Of a stretch of 64,000 nt of DNA, positions 50,110-59,843 are shown in pieces. Each line of letters opens with the position of its first letter. The first letter of the stretch is position 1. Under the pieces are notes generated by a model. The model was not told the DNA's origin, did no database searches, and was given only the letters and a program-made list of their open reading frames with translations. Where the stretch lies: NCBI GenBank assembly GCA_963757135.1, contig CAVWQE010000003.1, positions 1 through 64,000 on the forward strand, written 5' to 3'. The stretch comes from Gp1-AA145 sp963757135. GTDB lineage: Bacteria; Acidobacteriota; Terriglobia; Terriglobales; Acidobacteriaceae. Both the position numbers and the translations under genes were made by a program.

Positions 50110-52095
50110 CTAGATTCTCTTAAACGCCCGCTGAATGTCCTTCATCGAGTATCGCAGAACCACCGGGCGGCCGTGCGGGCAGGACATGGGGCATTCAGTC
50201 TTTGCCAGTTCGGCCAGCAGCCATTCCATTTTGTTTTGCTCTAGCGGCATGTTGACCTTGATGGCGGCGTGGCAGGCGATGGAGGCCGCAATGCGCCCCC
50301 GAATCTGCTCCAGGTTGAGCGCCTGGTCCTCGCGCGAGAGCTGGTCGAGCAGTTCGTGCAGCATGTGTTCTACTTCCGCGGCCTGAACCCCCGCGGGCGC
50401 GATCTTCACCGCCAGGCTACGCGCGCCGAAGGGTTCGGCCTCAAATCCGTTTTTCTGCAATTCGTCCGAGATTTCCGAGAAAACGGCCTGTTGCGCCGCG
50501 GTCATCTCGATCACGATCGGCATCAGCAGGCGCTGGCTCTCGACTGCCTGCTGCGCGCGCTGGTGCAGGATCTTCTCAAACAACACGCGTTCGTGCGCCA
50601 CGTGCTGATCGACTATCCAGAGCCCGTCGTGGTTGACGGCGAGGATGAATGACTCGCGCAACTGTCCGAGCGGCTTGAGCGATGACAAGCTGGGAATCTC
50701 CGTGACCGACTCGTGCTCGACTTCTATCGGTGGCGCGCAGTGACTTGCCTCGGCGGCTTCTACCGGGCCGCCAAAAGTCTGGCGAGGAAAACGTGCGACC
50801 GGGATGGCTGCGTTCGCTTCCAGTACGCCACCGTCAGTAAAGTGGAACCGTTCGGCGATGACCGGCGGCGGCGGAGGCTGCAGGCTGAAATCCTGCGGCG
50901 CGGCGGCGCCAAATTGCCAACTTGCAGCGGCTTCAGCAGCGGCGGCGCGTGCGCCAGGCGTTAACGAAGGACTCGCCGTCGGGTGCGCGCGAATTTCGGT
51001 GACGAACTGCGGCACCGGGCGCGCTTTCATCAACGCCGCACGGACGGAATCGCGCAGAAAATCATGCATGATAGATTGCTGGCGAAAGCGGACCTCGGTC
51101 TTCGAAGGATGGACATTCACGTCTACTTCCGCATTTGGCATTTCCAGAAACAGCAGGACTACGGGAAAAACCGTCGGCGGAAGGATGTTGCGATAAGCCT
51201 CGGTCAGCGCGTGCTGAATGAGACGGTCGCGAATCAGCCGCCCATTCACAAAGGTGTAAATCGAATTGCGGTTCAGCTTCTGGATTTCGGGCTTCGAGAT
51301 GAAGCCATGCAGGCGCAGCGAGCCCGGGTCTTTTGAAACAACATCGTTTTCTTCTTCAACTTTTTCGCGCCTCCACGGCGGCGGTTGCGGCAATCCGACG
51401 TGAGCCAATGGCAGCTCTGCCGCAACTGAAATCAGCTGATCGAGAACGTCTTTGCCGAACACCTGATAAACGCGCTCGCTGTATCCCGCGACCGGAGGCG
51501 CCACCAGCAGGGCATTGGTCGCCGAATGCAACTCAAAGTGCTTGCCGGGATGCGCCAGCGCATAGTGCGTGACCAGCGAAGCGATGTGGGTCAGTTCGGT
51601 TGACTCGGCCTTCAGAAATTTCTTGCGCGCGGGCGTGTTAAAGAAAAGATCGCGGATGGTGATGGACGTGCCTGCCGGCAGTCCCGCCTCTTCCACACGA
51701 AATATTTTCCCGCCATTGATCTCGATGACCGTTCCTGAATCCTGATCGGGCGCGCGGGTTTCAAGATGCAGCCGCGAAACCGAGGCAATCGATGGCAACG
51801 CCTCGCCGCGGAAACCCAGGGTGGCGATGTTCAACAGATCTTCAGCGTTCTTGATCTTCGAAGTTGCGTGACGCTCGAAGGCCAGCAGGGCGTCGTCGCG
51901 TACCATGCCGCAACCATCGTCGGTGATCTGGATAAGCTTCTTGCCGCCCGCCTCAATCTGCAACTTGATCCGCGTAGCTCCGGCATCCAACGAATTTTCG
52001 AGTAACTCCTTCACCACCGACGCAGGCCGTTCCACAACTTCACCAGCAGCGATCTTGTTGGCGACATGCTCGGGGAGGACGTGAATGCGACCCAT
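50110..52095 (-). CDS. mutL: DNA mismatch repair protein MutL
   Basis: A 661-residue MutL. The GHKL ATPase domain has GEVVERPASVVKELLENSLDAGAT, ITDDGCGM and TLGFRGEALPSIASVS. The C-terminal endonuclease motif reads DQHVAHERVLFE (canonical DQHA, here A to V), so nicking activity is likely retained, with CPHGRP near the end completing the metal site. MutL coordinates excision after MutS recognises mismatches; mutS is not in the window. ATG 52095 is chosen at the conserved start MGRIHVLP; the longer frame to 52314 runs into a repeat. Confidence 0.96.
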   Translation of the reverse strand: MGRIHVLPEHVANKIAAGEVVERPASVVKELLENSLDAGATRIKLQIEAGGKKLIQITDDGCGMVRDDALLAFERHATSKIKNAEDLLNIATLGFRGEALPSIASVSRLHLETRAPDQDSGTVIEINGGKIFRVEEAGLPAGTSITIRDLFFNTPARKKFLKAESTELTHIASLVTHYALAHPGKHFELHSATNALLVAPPVAGYSERVYQVFGKDVLDQLISVAAELPLAHVGLPQPPPWRREKVEEENDVVSKDPGSLRLHGFISKPEIQKLNRNSIYTFVNGRLIRDRLIQHALTEAYRNILPPTVFPVVLLFLEMPNAEVDVNVHPSKTEVRFRQQSIMHDFLRDSVRAALMKARPVPQFVTEIRAHPTASPSLTPGARAAAAEAAASWQFGAAAPQDFSLQPPPPPVIAERFHFTDGGVLEANAAIPVARFPRQTFGGPVEAAEASHCAPPIEVEHESVTEIPSLSSLKPLGQLRESFILAVNHDGLWIVDQHVAHERVLFEKILHQRAQQAVESQRLLMPIVIEMTAAQQAVFSEISDELQKNGFEAEPFGARSLAVKIAPAGVQAAEVEHMLHELLDQLSREDQALNLEQIRGRIAASIACHAAIKVNMPLEQNKMEWLLAELAKTECPMSCPHGRPVVLRYSMKDIQRAFKRI

Positions 52096-52191
52096 GGGTG
52101 GATTCAGTTTGGCAGATGAAGGCAGGGAAGGCAAAGCGCAGACGATGCGGCTGCGCCATTCGTGCCCGGTTCGGCGGCAAGACGAAAAGCC

Positions 52192-52306
52192 TTTAACCGC
52201 AGAGGACGCAAAGGTCGCAAAGAAAAAAGCCACCCGGGAGAGTCGGAATAGTGAAATGCTTCGACTATCTGACTTCTTTGCGTCTCTGCGATCTCTGCGG
52301 TTAAAA
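52192..52306. repeat. inverted-repeat element (TTAACCGCAGAG family)
   Basis: TTTAACCGCAGAGGACGCAAAG at the left and CTTTGCGTCTCTGCG...CTGCGGTTAAA at the right are inverted. The element of about 115 bases lies in the divergent promoter region of mutL and lhr. It resembles the widespread TTAACCGCAGAGACGCAAAG interspersed repeats. Confidence 0.65.
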
Positions 52307-52399
52307 GCTCTCACTTCGCTTAAAGCAGACTGCCGAGTGTTGCAATCCGCGCTAGGCGAATAATTTGCGAAACTCAGAGGCTCAAATTAAAATAGGCAG

Positions 52400-55300
52400 A
52401 TGCAGTCTCTCTCCTGGGCGCACCCTCTTGTCGCCGAATGGTTCACCGCCAAGTTCGGCACACCCACTGAACCGCAGGAGCAGGGTTGGCCGCACATCCT
52501 CGCCGGGCGTACGACTTTAATCTCCGCACCCACTGGCTCGGGCAAGACGCTGGCTGCATTTCTTGCCTGCATCGACCGACTGGTGCGCAAGGCCCTGGCG
52601 GGAGATCTTCACGATCGTACTGAGGTCTTGTACATCTCGCCGCTTAAGGCTCTTGGCAACGACATCCAGAAAAATCTCGAGATTCCGCTTGGCGAAATCC
52701 TGCAAATGGCAGGAGAGCGCGGGCTGCTGATGCCGCAGATTCGAACTGCTGTCCGCACGGGCGACACGCTCATGCACGAGCGCCGGGCAATGCTCAAATG
52801 CCCCCCACACATTCTGGTTACCACGCCTGAATCGCTCTACATTCTGCTGACCGCTGAAAAGAGCCGCGCGATTCTGCGCGACGTTGAAACCGTAATCGTT
52901 GATGAAATCCATGCCGTCGCCGACGACAAACGCGGCGCGCATCTTACGCTTTCGCTTGAGCGACTGGAGGCTCTGACGCATCGATCACCGGTCCGCATTG
53001 GTCTCTCAGCCACGCAGAAACCGATCGAAGATGTTGCGCATTTTCTCGCCGGAAACGGGCGCCCAGATCCAGTCATCGTTAACGTCGGGCACACGCGCAA
53101 GCTCGACCTGGCGGTTGAAATTCCTGCAACCCTGCTCGGGCCGGTTGCCAGCAATGAAATGTGGGACGAGATTTACGACCGCATCGTCCAGCTTTCAGAA
53201 ACGCATCGCTCGACCCTGGTGTTCGTCAACACCCGGCGGTTGGTTGAGCGGCTCTCGCACAATCTGGCCGAGCGCATCGGAGAAGAAACTGTCGGCGCGC
53301 ATCACGGCAGCCTGTCGCGCAAGCTGCGTCTGGCCGCTGAACGAAAGCTGAAAGACGGCGAGATCAAGATTCTGGTTGCGACCGCCTCACTTGAGCTTGG
53401 AATCGATATCGGTACGGTTGATCTGGTAATCCAGATCAGTTCGCCGCGTGCGATTGCAGTTGCGCTTCAGAGAGTGGGACGCTCCGGTCACTGGCGCGGA
53501 GCGATTCCCAAAGGCCGATTCTTTGTCACCACGCGCGACGACCTCATGGAGTGTGCCGCCCTGGTGCGGGCAATCCGGCAGGGTGATCTCGATCGGCTCG
53601 TTATTCCCGATTCTCCCATCGATGTATTGGCGCAACAAATTGTGGCTACGTGTGCATCGACCACGGGCCATGTGGCTCGGACCTTCTTGTCCGAGAATTC
53701 CCAGAAACCAAGCCTTCAACCAAAGGTGGATCAGTTCGAACTAACTGAATCGACCTCGGAAGCACAGGTCTCGGCCGCTGATACTCGGACAGAGCCTGCC
53801 CTGAGCTTGTCGAAGGGAATGTCCGAGCCACATGAGCAGCCAACCGATCCCGGCTGGGATGAAGACGCACTTTACACGCTGGTAAAGCGTGCCTACCCTT
53901 ACCGAAATCTTTCGCGCGAGCTCTTCGATTCGATCGTGGAAATGCTTTCAGAAGGCATTGCGGCACGGCGGGGACGTTACGGCGCATACCTGCATCATGA
54001 CCGTGTGAACCGCAAATTGCGCGCCCGCCGCGGCGCACGCCTCGCTGCCATCACCAGTGGCGGTGCGATTCCTGAGACTGCGCTGTTCACCGTCGTGGCT
54101 GAACCGGAAGGCATTGTTGTTGGCACGCTCGACGAAGATTTTGCCATCGAAAGCAATGCCGGCGACATTATGCTGCTCGGGAATACCTCCTGGCGAATTC
54201 GCCGTGTCGAAGGAAAGTCTGGCCGCGTGCTGGTCGAAGACGCTCACGGAGCGCCGCCGAGCGTGCCCTTCTGGAACGGCGAAGCGCCCGCTCGCACCCA
54301 GGAACTTTCGCTTCACGTGGCCGAGCTACGCCGGGAGATCAGCCAACGAGTGATGGGCATCTCTCCGGTTGCGCTGTCTCCGAAAACACCGCAAGTCGCC
54401 GAGACGGTCTCCTGGCTTCAGCAGGAGTGCGGTCTCGACGAATCCGGCGCCACCCAGATGATTCAGTACATCCTTGAAGGCCGAGCCGTGCTCGGAGACG
54501 TGCCCACGCAGAGCACCATCATCGCTGAGCGCTTCTTCGATGAAGGCGGCGGCATGCAACTGGTCATCCATGCCCCATTCGGCGCGCGCATCAATAAAGC
54601 CTGGGGGCTGGCCCTGCGCAAGCGTTTCTGCCGAAGTTTCAATTTCGAACTGCAAGCGGCCGCGACTGACAACGGCCTCAATATCGCTTTGGCCGAGCAG
54701 CACAGTTTTCCCCTGGGCGATGTCTTTCATTTTCTGAACGCTGAAACCGTCCAACCGGTGTTGGAGCAGGCGGCGCTTGCGGCGCCTGTGTTCGGTACGC
54801 GCTGGCGCTGGGACGCCAATCGCTCGCTGGCCCTGCTGCGCTTTCAAGGTGGCAAGAAAGTTCCGCCGCAAATTCAGCGTATCCGCTCCGACGATTTGCT
54901 GGCTTCAGTATTCCCCGATGTCGCTGCCTGTCAGGAAAATATCGAGGGCGACATTCAGATTCCCGATCACCCGCTGGTCAAGGAAGTCATGAAAGATGTT
55001 CTGACCGAAGCCATGGATATCGAGGGGGTCAGGGAACTCTTGAGCGGAATCGAGAGTGGGCGCATTCGCTGCATCGCCGTGGATACGCCGGTGCCGTCGC
55101 AGTTTTCGCACGAGATTCTGAACGCGAATCCATACGCGTATCTCGACGATGCCCCACTTGAAGAACGGCGGGCCCGCGCGGTCGAAATGCGGCGCATTCT
55201 GCCGGAGTCGGTACTTGAAGAAGTAGGGAGGCTCGACCCTGCGGCGATCGATCAAGTCAGACGGGAAGCCTGGCCTGACGTTCGCGATGCCGATGAACTC

Positions 55301-56956
55301 CACGATGTGCTGCACACGCTGGTGGCATTTCCCGTCGAATTCACCCCGAACCATGGGGAGACGGGCGCTCTCGCCCGTCTGGTCGAGCGAAGCTCGACGA
55401 TTTGGATGCCGTTTTTCCAGCAACTAGAATCCCAGAATCGAACTTTCAACGCACGTTGGGCCGTGCGCCATTATTGGATCGCAACCGAGCGCGCCAAAGC
55501 ATTTACGGCACTTTTTCCCGACGCAATGTTCGAAACCACTCCGCCCGATCTCGATCAGCCGGCACCTACGGCAGACGACGCACTCCTTGCCATGGTCACC
55601 GGCTGGATGAGCCACATAGGCCCAACCACCGCAAGCGAACTGGGAAATCTACTCGGCATTCCTGCATCCGAGATTGAGAAAGCCCTGCTGCGGATGGAGG
55701 CGAGCGGTTCGATACTGAGGGGGAATTTTACGGGCACGCGGACGGCGGCGCCCGCGCCACACGAACGCGCCGAGCTTCGCTCGACCGGACAGCCGGAGAC
55801 CATCTCAACGAATGCATATTTCGGGGCCGAATGGTGCGACCGTCGCCTGCTAGCGCGCATTCATCGATTGACGGTTGCGACATTGCGCAAGCAAATTGAG
55901 CCGGTCACGCCGGCCCTGTTTATGCGCTGGCTGCTGCGATGGCAGCATCTTTCGCCCGGAGCCCAGCTTCAAGGCGAACGCGCCGTTCTCGAGACCCTGC
56001 GCCAGTTGCAGGGATTCGAAATCCCGGCAAACGCCTGGGAACGACAAGTGCTCGCGCGCCGCATCGCCGGCTACGATCCCGCCTGGCTCGATCAGCTTTG
56101 TCTTACTGGAGCCGTCGGCTGGGGACGCCTCTCCCCGCATCCGGCCACGTTAGAAGCATCTGACGGCAACGGGCGACGGCGTGTAATCCCCACCAGCGTT
56201 GCGCCCATCACTTTTTTTGTCCGTGAAGAAGCCGACTGGATGACGCCGCACGGCGCCTCGAGCGATGGGCAAGGCCTTAGTCAGATTGCGCGCCAGGTAT
56301 TCGATTATCTGCGTCAGCGCGGCGCGTCTTTCTTCGCCGATGTCGTGCGCGCCACCGGAAAGCTAAAAGCTGAAATTGAAACCGGTCTTTGGGAGCTGGT
56401 CGCTGCCGGATTGGTCACCGCCGATGGTTTCGATAATCTGCGCGCGCTTATCGATCCCAAGCGCCGCGCTGGGCAGGGAAGTGGCCGTACTTCGCGACCC
56501 CGTCACAGTGCCGGTCGCTGGGCTCTTTTGCACACCGACTCTGCCGTCGAACGCGAGCGTTCAATCGAGGCCACCTGCTGGATGCTCCTCAGGCGCTATG
56601 GAGTGGTGTTTCGCGACCTGATGGCCCGCGAAAGCAATCTCCCCAAGTGGCGGGATTTGCAGATTGCATTCCGCCAGCTTGAGGCCCGGGGCGAAATCCG
56701 CGGTGGACGCTTTGTGGACGGTTTCCTCGGCGAGCAGTTCGCGTTACCGATCGCGGTCGAATCTCTGCGTTCCACCCGGAAGCTGCCCGCAACCGGCGAG
56801 GTAGTCACCATCTCTGCTGCCGACCCGCTGAATTTGGTCGGAGTGATTGTTCCCGGAGAGCGAGTGCCGGCCATCTCGGGCCGGAGCGTAAGTTATCGCG
56901 ATGGGGTTGTGTACGATGTCGAGGCAAGCCAGCAGAGTCTGGTTGCGGCCATGTAA
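52400..56956 (+). CDS. lhr: Lhr-type ATP-dependent helicase
   Basis: A 1518-residue helicase. Motif I is APTGSGKTLAAFLACIDRL near residue 40, DEIH motif II is in VETVIVDEIHAVADDKRGAHLTLSLERLEALT near residue 170, and QRVGRSGHWRG motif VI near residue 355. A winged-helix and large C-terminal Lhr-specific region follow (KRVPAISGRSVSYRDG-like end). Lhr unwinds nucleic acids in DNA repair. Around residue 462-476 a short palindrome-encoded loop (PALSLSKG) is inserted. Homologues of similar size exist, so the gene seems intact. Confidence 0.93.
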   Translation: MQSLSWAHPLVAEWFTAKFGTPTEPQEQGWPHILAGRTTLISAPTGSGKTLAAFLACIDRLVRKALAGDLHDRTEVLYISPLKALGNDIQKNLEIPLGEILQMAGERGLLMPQIRTAVRTGDTLMHERRAMLKCPPHILVTTPESLYILLTAEKSRAILRDVETVIVDEIHAVADDKRGAHLTLSLERLEALTHRSPVRIGLSATQKPIEDVAHFLAGNGRPDPVIVNVGHTRKLDLAVEIPATLLGPVASNEMWDEIYDRIVQLSETHRSTLVFVNTRRLVERLSHNLAERIGEETVGAHHGSLSRKLRLAAERKLKDGEIKILVATASLELGIDIGTVDLVIQISSPRAIAVALQRVGRSGHWRGAIPKGRFFVTTRDDLMECAALVRAIRQGDLDRLVIPDSPIDVLAQQIVATCASTTGHVARTFLSENSQKPSLQPKVDQFELTESTSEAQVSAADTRTEPALSLSKGMSEPHEQPTDPGWDEDALYTLVKRAYPYRNLSRELFDSIVEMLSEGIAARRGRYGAYLHHDRVNRKLRARRGARLAAITSGGAIPETALFTVVAEPEGIVVGTLDEDFAIESNAGDIMLLGNTSWRIRRVEGKSGRVLVEDAHGAPPSVPFWNGEAPARTQELSLHVAELRREISQRVMGISPVALSPKTPQVAETVSWLQQECGLDESGATQMIQYILEGRAVLGDVPTQSTIIAERFFDEGGGMQLVIHAPFGARINKAWGLALRKRFCRSFNFELQAAATDNGLNIALAEQHSFPLGDVFHFLNAETVQPVLEQAALAAPVFGTRWRWDANRSLALLRFQGGKKVPPQIQRIRSDDLLASVFPDVAACQENIEGDIQIPDHPLVKEVMKDVLTEAMDIEGVRELLSGIESGRIRCIAVDTPVPSQFSHEILNANPYAYLDDAPLEERRARAVEMRRILPESVLEEVGRLDPAAIDQVRREAWPDVRDADELHDVLHTLVAFPVEFTPNHGETGALARLVERSSTIWMPFFQQLESQNRTFNARWAVRHYWIATERAKAFTALFPDAMFETTPPDLDQPAPTADDALLAMVTGWMSHIGPTTASELGNLLGIPASEIEKALLRMEASGSILRGNFTGTRTAAPAPHERAELRSTGQPETISTNAYFGAEWCDRRLLARIHRLTVATLRKQIEPVTPALFMRWLLRWQHLSPGAQLQGERAVLETLRQLQGFEIPANAWERQVLARRIAGYDPAWLDQLCLTGAVGWGRLSPHPATLEASDGNGRRRVIPTSVAPITFFVREEADWMTPHGASSDGQGLSQIARQVFDYLRQRGASFFADVVRATGKLKAEIETGLWELVAAGLVTADGFDNLRALIDPKRRAGQGSGRTSRPRHSAGRWALLHTDSAVERERSIEATCWMLLRRYGVVFRDLMARESNLPKWRDLQIAFRQLEARGEIRGGRFVDGFLGEQFALPIAVESLRSTRKLPATGEVVTISAADPLNLVGVIVPGERVPAISGRSVSYRDGVVYDVEASQQSLVAAM
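53785..53826. repeat. palindrome-bounded repeat inside lhr
   Basis: Bounded by TCGGACA and TGTCCGA, with GAGCCTGCCCTGAGC and TTGTCGAAGGG inside. It encodes TEPALSLSKG between the helicase core and the next Lhr domain. The same core occurs in the GT87 element at 15986-16085. Confidence 0.7.
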
Positions 56957-56963
56957 CAAAATA

Positions 56964-57002
56964 AATCGGGACCTTGTGAGGGGGCCCTACAAGATCCCGA
57001 TT
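56964..57002. terminator. hairpin after lhr, possible bidirectional terminator
   Basis: AATCGGGA(C)CTTGT pairs with ACAAGATCCCGATT with an 11-base loop. It lies 7 bases after the lhr stop, in the interval 56957-57145 before the convergent M23 gene. No long T run is seen, so it may be a stabilising hairpin instead. Confidence 0.5.
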
Positions 57003-57145
57003 AGCTCTCGCCCGGGCGAAAACTTTTGCGCTTCCCCACGCATCCCGACGAAAAGCTAGGGTACGCTATCATCCGCAAAAGCGCGGCTACCAAGAAAATG
57101 AGTTTTGTTACGAAAACGGAACAAGACTAACGGGAGCGGTTCGGG

Positions 57146-58045
57146 TCAGGGAATTCGAAGTCGAAGAAGAACCGAAGGATCCAGGTAAACCCCCTGCCAG
57201 CGTACCGCCAGATGCAGGTGCGGCCCGGTGGCACGGCCGCTGTTGCCGCTTAAACCAATCGGCTGCCCGGTAGTCACTGTATCTCCCTGTTTTACCTGAA
57301 AATCTGAAAGATGTAGGTAAAGGCTTAACAGTCCCTGGCCGTGATCGATCACTACAAATCCACCTTCGAAATAAAGCGGCTGGGCTAAAAGGACGGTGCC
57401 GCGATTGATGGCATGTACCGGCGTTCCTGCGGGGGCGGCGAAATCCAGCCCCAGGTGCCGGCTTTGGACCTCGCCGTTGAACACGCGTTCAGTGCCGAAG
57501 ACATCAGAAATTGCAACTGATACCGGCGCTTGAAACGTTCCCTCCCATAATCGCTGTTCGCTTTCGATGGCCAGCACACTCTGCTTCACGCTTTTGTCCG
57601 CGGAAATTTCCTTCAGCTGATCGGCATTCGGTTCGGTGAACTTCTTGGCGACGTGTGCCGCGATCCTCGGATAACTTGCGTTCGCGACCTTGATCTTTTT
57701 GACCACGGGCGCCGTTCGGCCTTTCAATGTCTCGCTAAGGCTGAGTTCGTAACTTCCGGGCTTGGTCTCCACTGGAATTCCGGCCAACGCGTACCATCTT
57801 GTTCCATTGTCGGAACGGAAGAAGCTGAGCTTGTGCCCCATCCACTGGCCGGAGACTGCTTGCGCTCGTGGGGCCGAGACCTGAAACAATACCGGCGACC
57901 CGCGCACCAGTTTTGCGGGCTGCCAGGCGACGCTCAAGGGCGTCTTCAATATGCGGGCATGAACCGGGTTCGCGCCGAGCGACGCCGCGACAGCTAATAA
58001 CCCCCAAACTCTGCGTCGGGCGAGCAGCAATTTTTCAACGGACAT
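57146..58045 (-). CDS. exported M23-family metallopeptidase
   Basis: A 299-residue protein with an N-terminal signal or anchor (VWGLLAVAASLGANPVHA) and an M23 (LytM-type) zinc peptidase domain at the C-terminus: HLGLDFAAPAGTPVHAINRGTVLLAQPLYF, FVVIDHGQGLLSLYLHLSDF and GRATGPHLHLAVRWQG carry the zinc His/Asp set. M23 enzymes cut peptidoglycan cross-bridges or act as regulators of amidases. The middle part has beta strands of unknown role. Start ATG 58045. Confidence 0.88.
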   Translation of the reverse strand: MSVEKLLLARRRVWGLLAVAASLGANPVHARILKTPLSVAWQPAKLVRGSPVLFQVSAPRAQAVSGQWMGHKLSFFRSDNGTRWYALAGIPVETKPGSYELSLSETLKGRTAPVVKKIKVANASYPRIAAHVAKKFTEPNADQLKEISADKSVKQSVLAIESEQRLWEGTFQAPVSVAISDVFGTERVFNGEVQSRHLGLDFAAPAGTPVHAINRGTVLLAQPLYFEGGFVVIDHGQGLLSLYLHLSDFQVKQGDTVTTGQPIGLSGNSGRATGPHLHLAVRWQGVYLDPSVLLRLRIP

Positions 58046-58221
58046 TAACTGAATCGTAATCAGGAAAGATTGATAAGGCAAAACTTAAATCAAGTTTCCG
58101 CCCTGAAGACGACAACACGCCATGCGATGCCAGCGTAGCGCCTGTGCTAGTATAACGGGCGCAAAAAGAAGTGAACGGTGCGGCTTGCGTCTCCGCCCGG
58201 TTTGCCATCCAAGCGAACGAG

Positions 58222-59472
58222 ATGAAAGACACTCTGGGAGTCCTGTTGGCGGGCGGTGCTGGTGAGCGTCTTTATCCCCTCACGCGCGACCGGGCCAAGC
58301 CTGCCGTCACCTTCGGCGGCATTTACCGCATCATCGACATCACACTTTCCAACTGCGTCAATTCTGACTTGCGCCGGGTTTACATCCTCACCCAGTACAA
58401 GGCGCTCTCGCTGAACCGCCACATCCGCGAGGGCTGGAATATCGTTGCCCGAGAGATGGGAGAGTTTGTTGAAGTCCTTCCGCCCATGAAACGGGTCAGC
58501 GATCAGTGGTATCAGGGGACCGCCGACGCGGTTTACCAGAACATTTATTCCATCGGATCGGAGCAGCCTAAGCACGTTCTCATCTTGTCCGGCGACCACA
58601 TCTACAAGATGAACTATGGACTCATGCTCAAGCAGCACAATGATTCTGGAGCGGATGTCACCCTGGGGACGATTCAAATCGATCCCGACGAAACCTACCG
58701 CTTCGGCGTGATTGAGATTGATCCTGACAACCGGGTCACTGGATTCGAGGAAAAGCCTACGTTTACCAAGATCCGCGCCCCGGGCAATCCCGACAAAGTT
58801 CCCGCCTCCATGGGAATTTATCTCTTTAATACCGATGTCCTGATTCCCATTTTGCTTAAAGACGCCGAGGACGAAAATTCGGCGCACGATTTCGGCAAGG
58901 ACATTTTGCCTAAAATGGTGGACGATTACCGGGTTTATGCCTACGACTTCGTAGATGAAAACAAGAAAGAAGCGCTTTATTGGCGGGATGTGGGTACTCT
59001 CGAGGCTTATTACGAAGCCAACATGGACGTGGTCTCGGTTTCGCCAGTCTTTAATCTTTATGACTCAGCCTGGCCCATCCGGACTCACCAGCGCCAGTAT
59101 CCGCCCGCGAAATTTGTCTTCGAGGAACCCGGCCGCACCGGTCAGGCATTAGATTCAATCGTTTCCGCCGGATGCATCGTCTCTGGAGGCGCCGTCCGCT
59201 ATTGCATCCTCTCTCCCGACGTGCGTGTCAACTCCTACACTGAAGTCGATTCCAGCATCCTGTTCTCTCATGTGAACGTTGGCCGCCACTGCCGCATTCG
59301 GCGTGCAATCATCGACCGCGATGTTCATATCCCCGAAGGCACAACCATCGGGTTTGATCCTGAAGCTGACCGGCAGAAGTACTTCGTTACTGACAGCGGA
59401 ATTACAGTGGTTACGCGCGATTACTCGCTTTTTGAGAATCCAGTCACCGTGGATTACTTCACCAGCGAATAG
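58222..59472 (+). CDS. glgC: glucose-1-phosphate adenylyltransferase
   Basis: A 416-residue GlgC: LLAGGAGERLYPLTRDRAKPAVTFGGIYRIIDITLSNCVNSDLRRV holds the ATP and activator sites, WYQGTADAVYQN and SGDHIYKMNY the catalytic Asp, and FEEKP and HDFGKDILP the sugar-phosphate site. The C-terminal beta helix (GGAVRYCILSPDVRVNSYTEVDSSILFSHVNVG) is complete. It makes ADP-glucose for glycogen. Start ATG 58222 is the family start; longer frame to 58171. No other glg genes are in the window. Confidence 0.96.
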   Translation: MKDTLGVLLAGGAGERLYPLTRDRAKPAVTFGGIYRIIDITLSNCVNSDLRRVYILTQYKALSLNRHIREGWNIVAREMGEFVEVLPPMKRVSDQWYQGTADAVYQNIYSIGSEQPKHVLILSGDHIYKMNYGLMLKQHNDSGADVTLGTIQIDPDETYRFGVIEIDPDNRVTGFEEKPTFTKIRAPGNPDKVPASMGIYLFNTDVLIPILLKDAEDENSAHDFGKDILPKMVDDYRVYAYDFVDENKKEALYWRDVGTLEAYYEANMDVVSVSPVFNLYDSAWPIRTHQRQYPPAKFVFEEPGRTGQALDSIVSAGCIVSGGAVRYCILSPDVRVNSYTEVDSSILFSHVNVGRHCRIRRAIIDRDVHIPEGTTIGFDPEADRQKYFVTDSGITVVTRDYSLFENPVTVDYFTSE

Positions 59473-59843
59473 GGCCGCGCCTGTGAAACCCGAACGGTCT
59501 TGATTTCAACCCCGCATTGGCGTCTCTGGGCGCAATTCCATCTGCTCATGAGCAACGCACAGGTGAGGGTCGCAGCATCCTAATGCCGTCGCGCCCTGGA
59601 GTGCCCTGGAGTTAGGGTATTTGTAAAATCTTGATCCTCGCGGCGCAAGCTGGCCGGCACCGGCGTATTATGCGGTCTGCCGCTTGATGGCTTCTACATG
59701 CCCTTCATAGAGGGCCGGGGTTGAAGCAGAACAGGCGCAGGCTTCAGAACAACTGCACAGGCAGGAGCCCTGAAACACCGCTTGGCGCCTTTGCTTGCGG
59801 GAAGTACAATTCGTCTCCAAGTTTTGGAGAGAGGGATTCGAGC
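59473..59843. other. intergenic interval between glgC and the large secreted protein
   Basis: I see no gene or RNA here. A short direct repeat (GCCCTGGAGT twice, near 59592-59612) is present, and GAGAGAGGGA before 59844 is the likely ribosome binding site of the next gene. Confidence 0.4.

Noticed and set aside
50110..52314. Extended N-terminus of MutL (73 extra residues).
   Set aside because: The extension is translated from the inverted-repeat element upstream; the conserved MutL start is at 52095.
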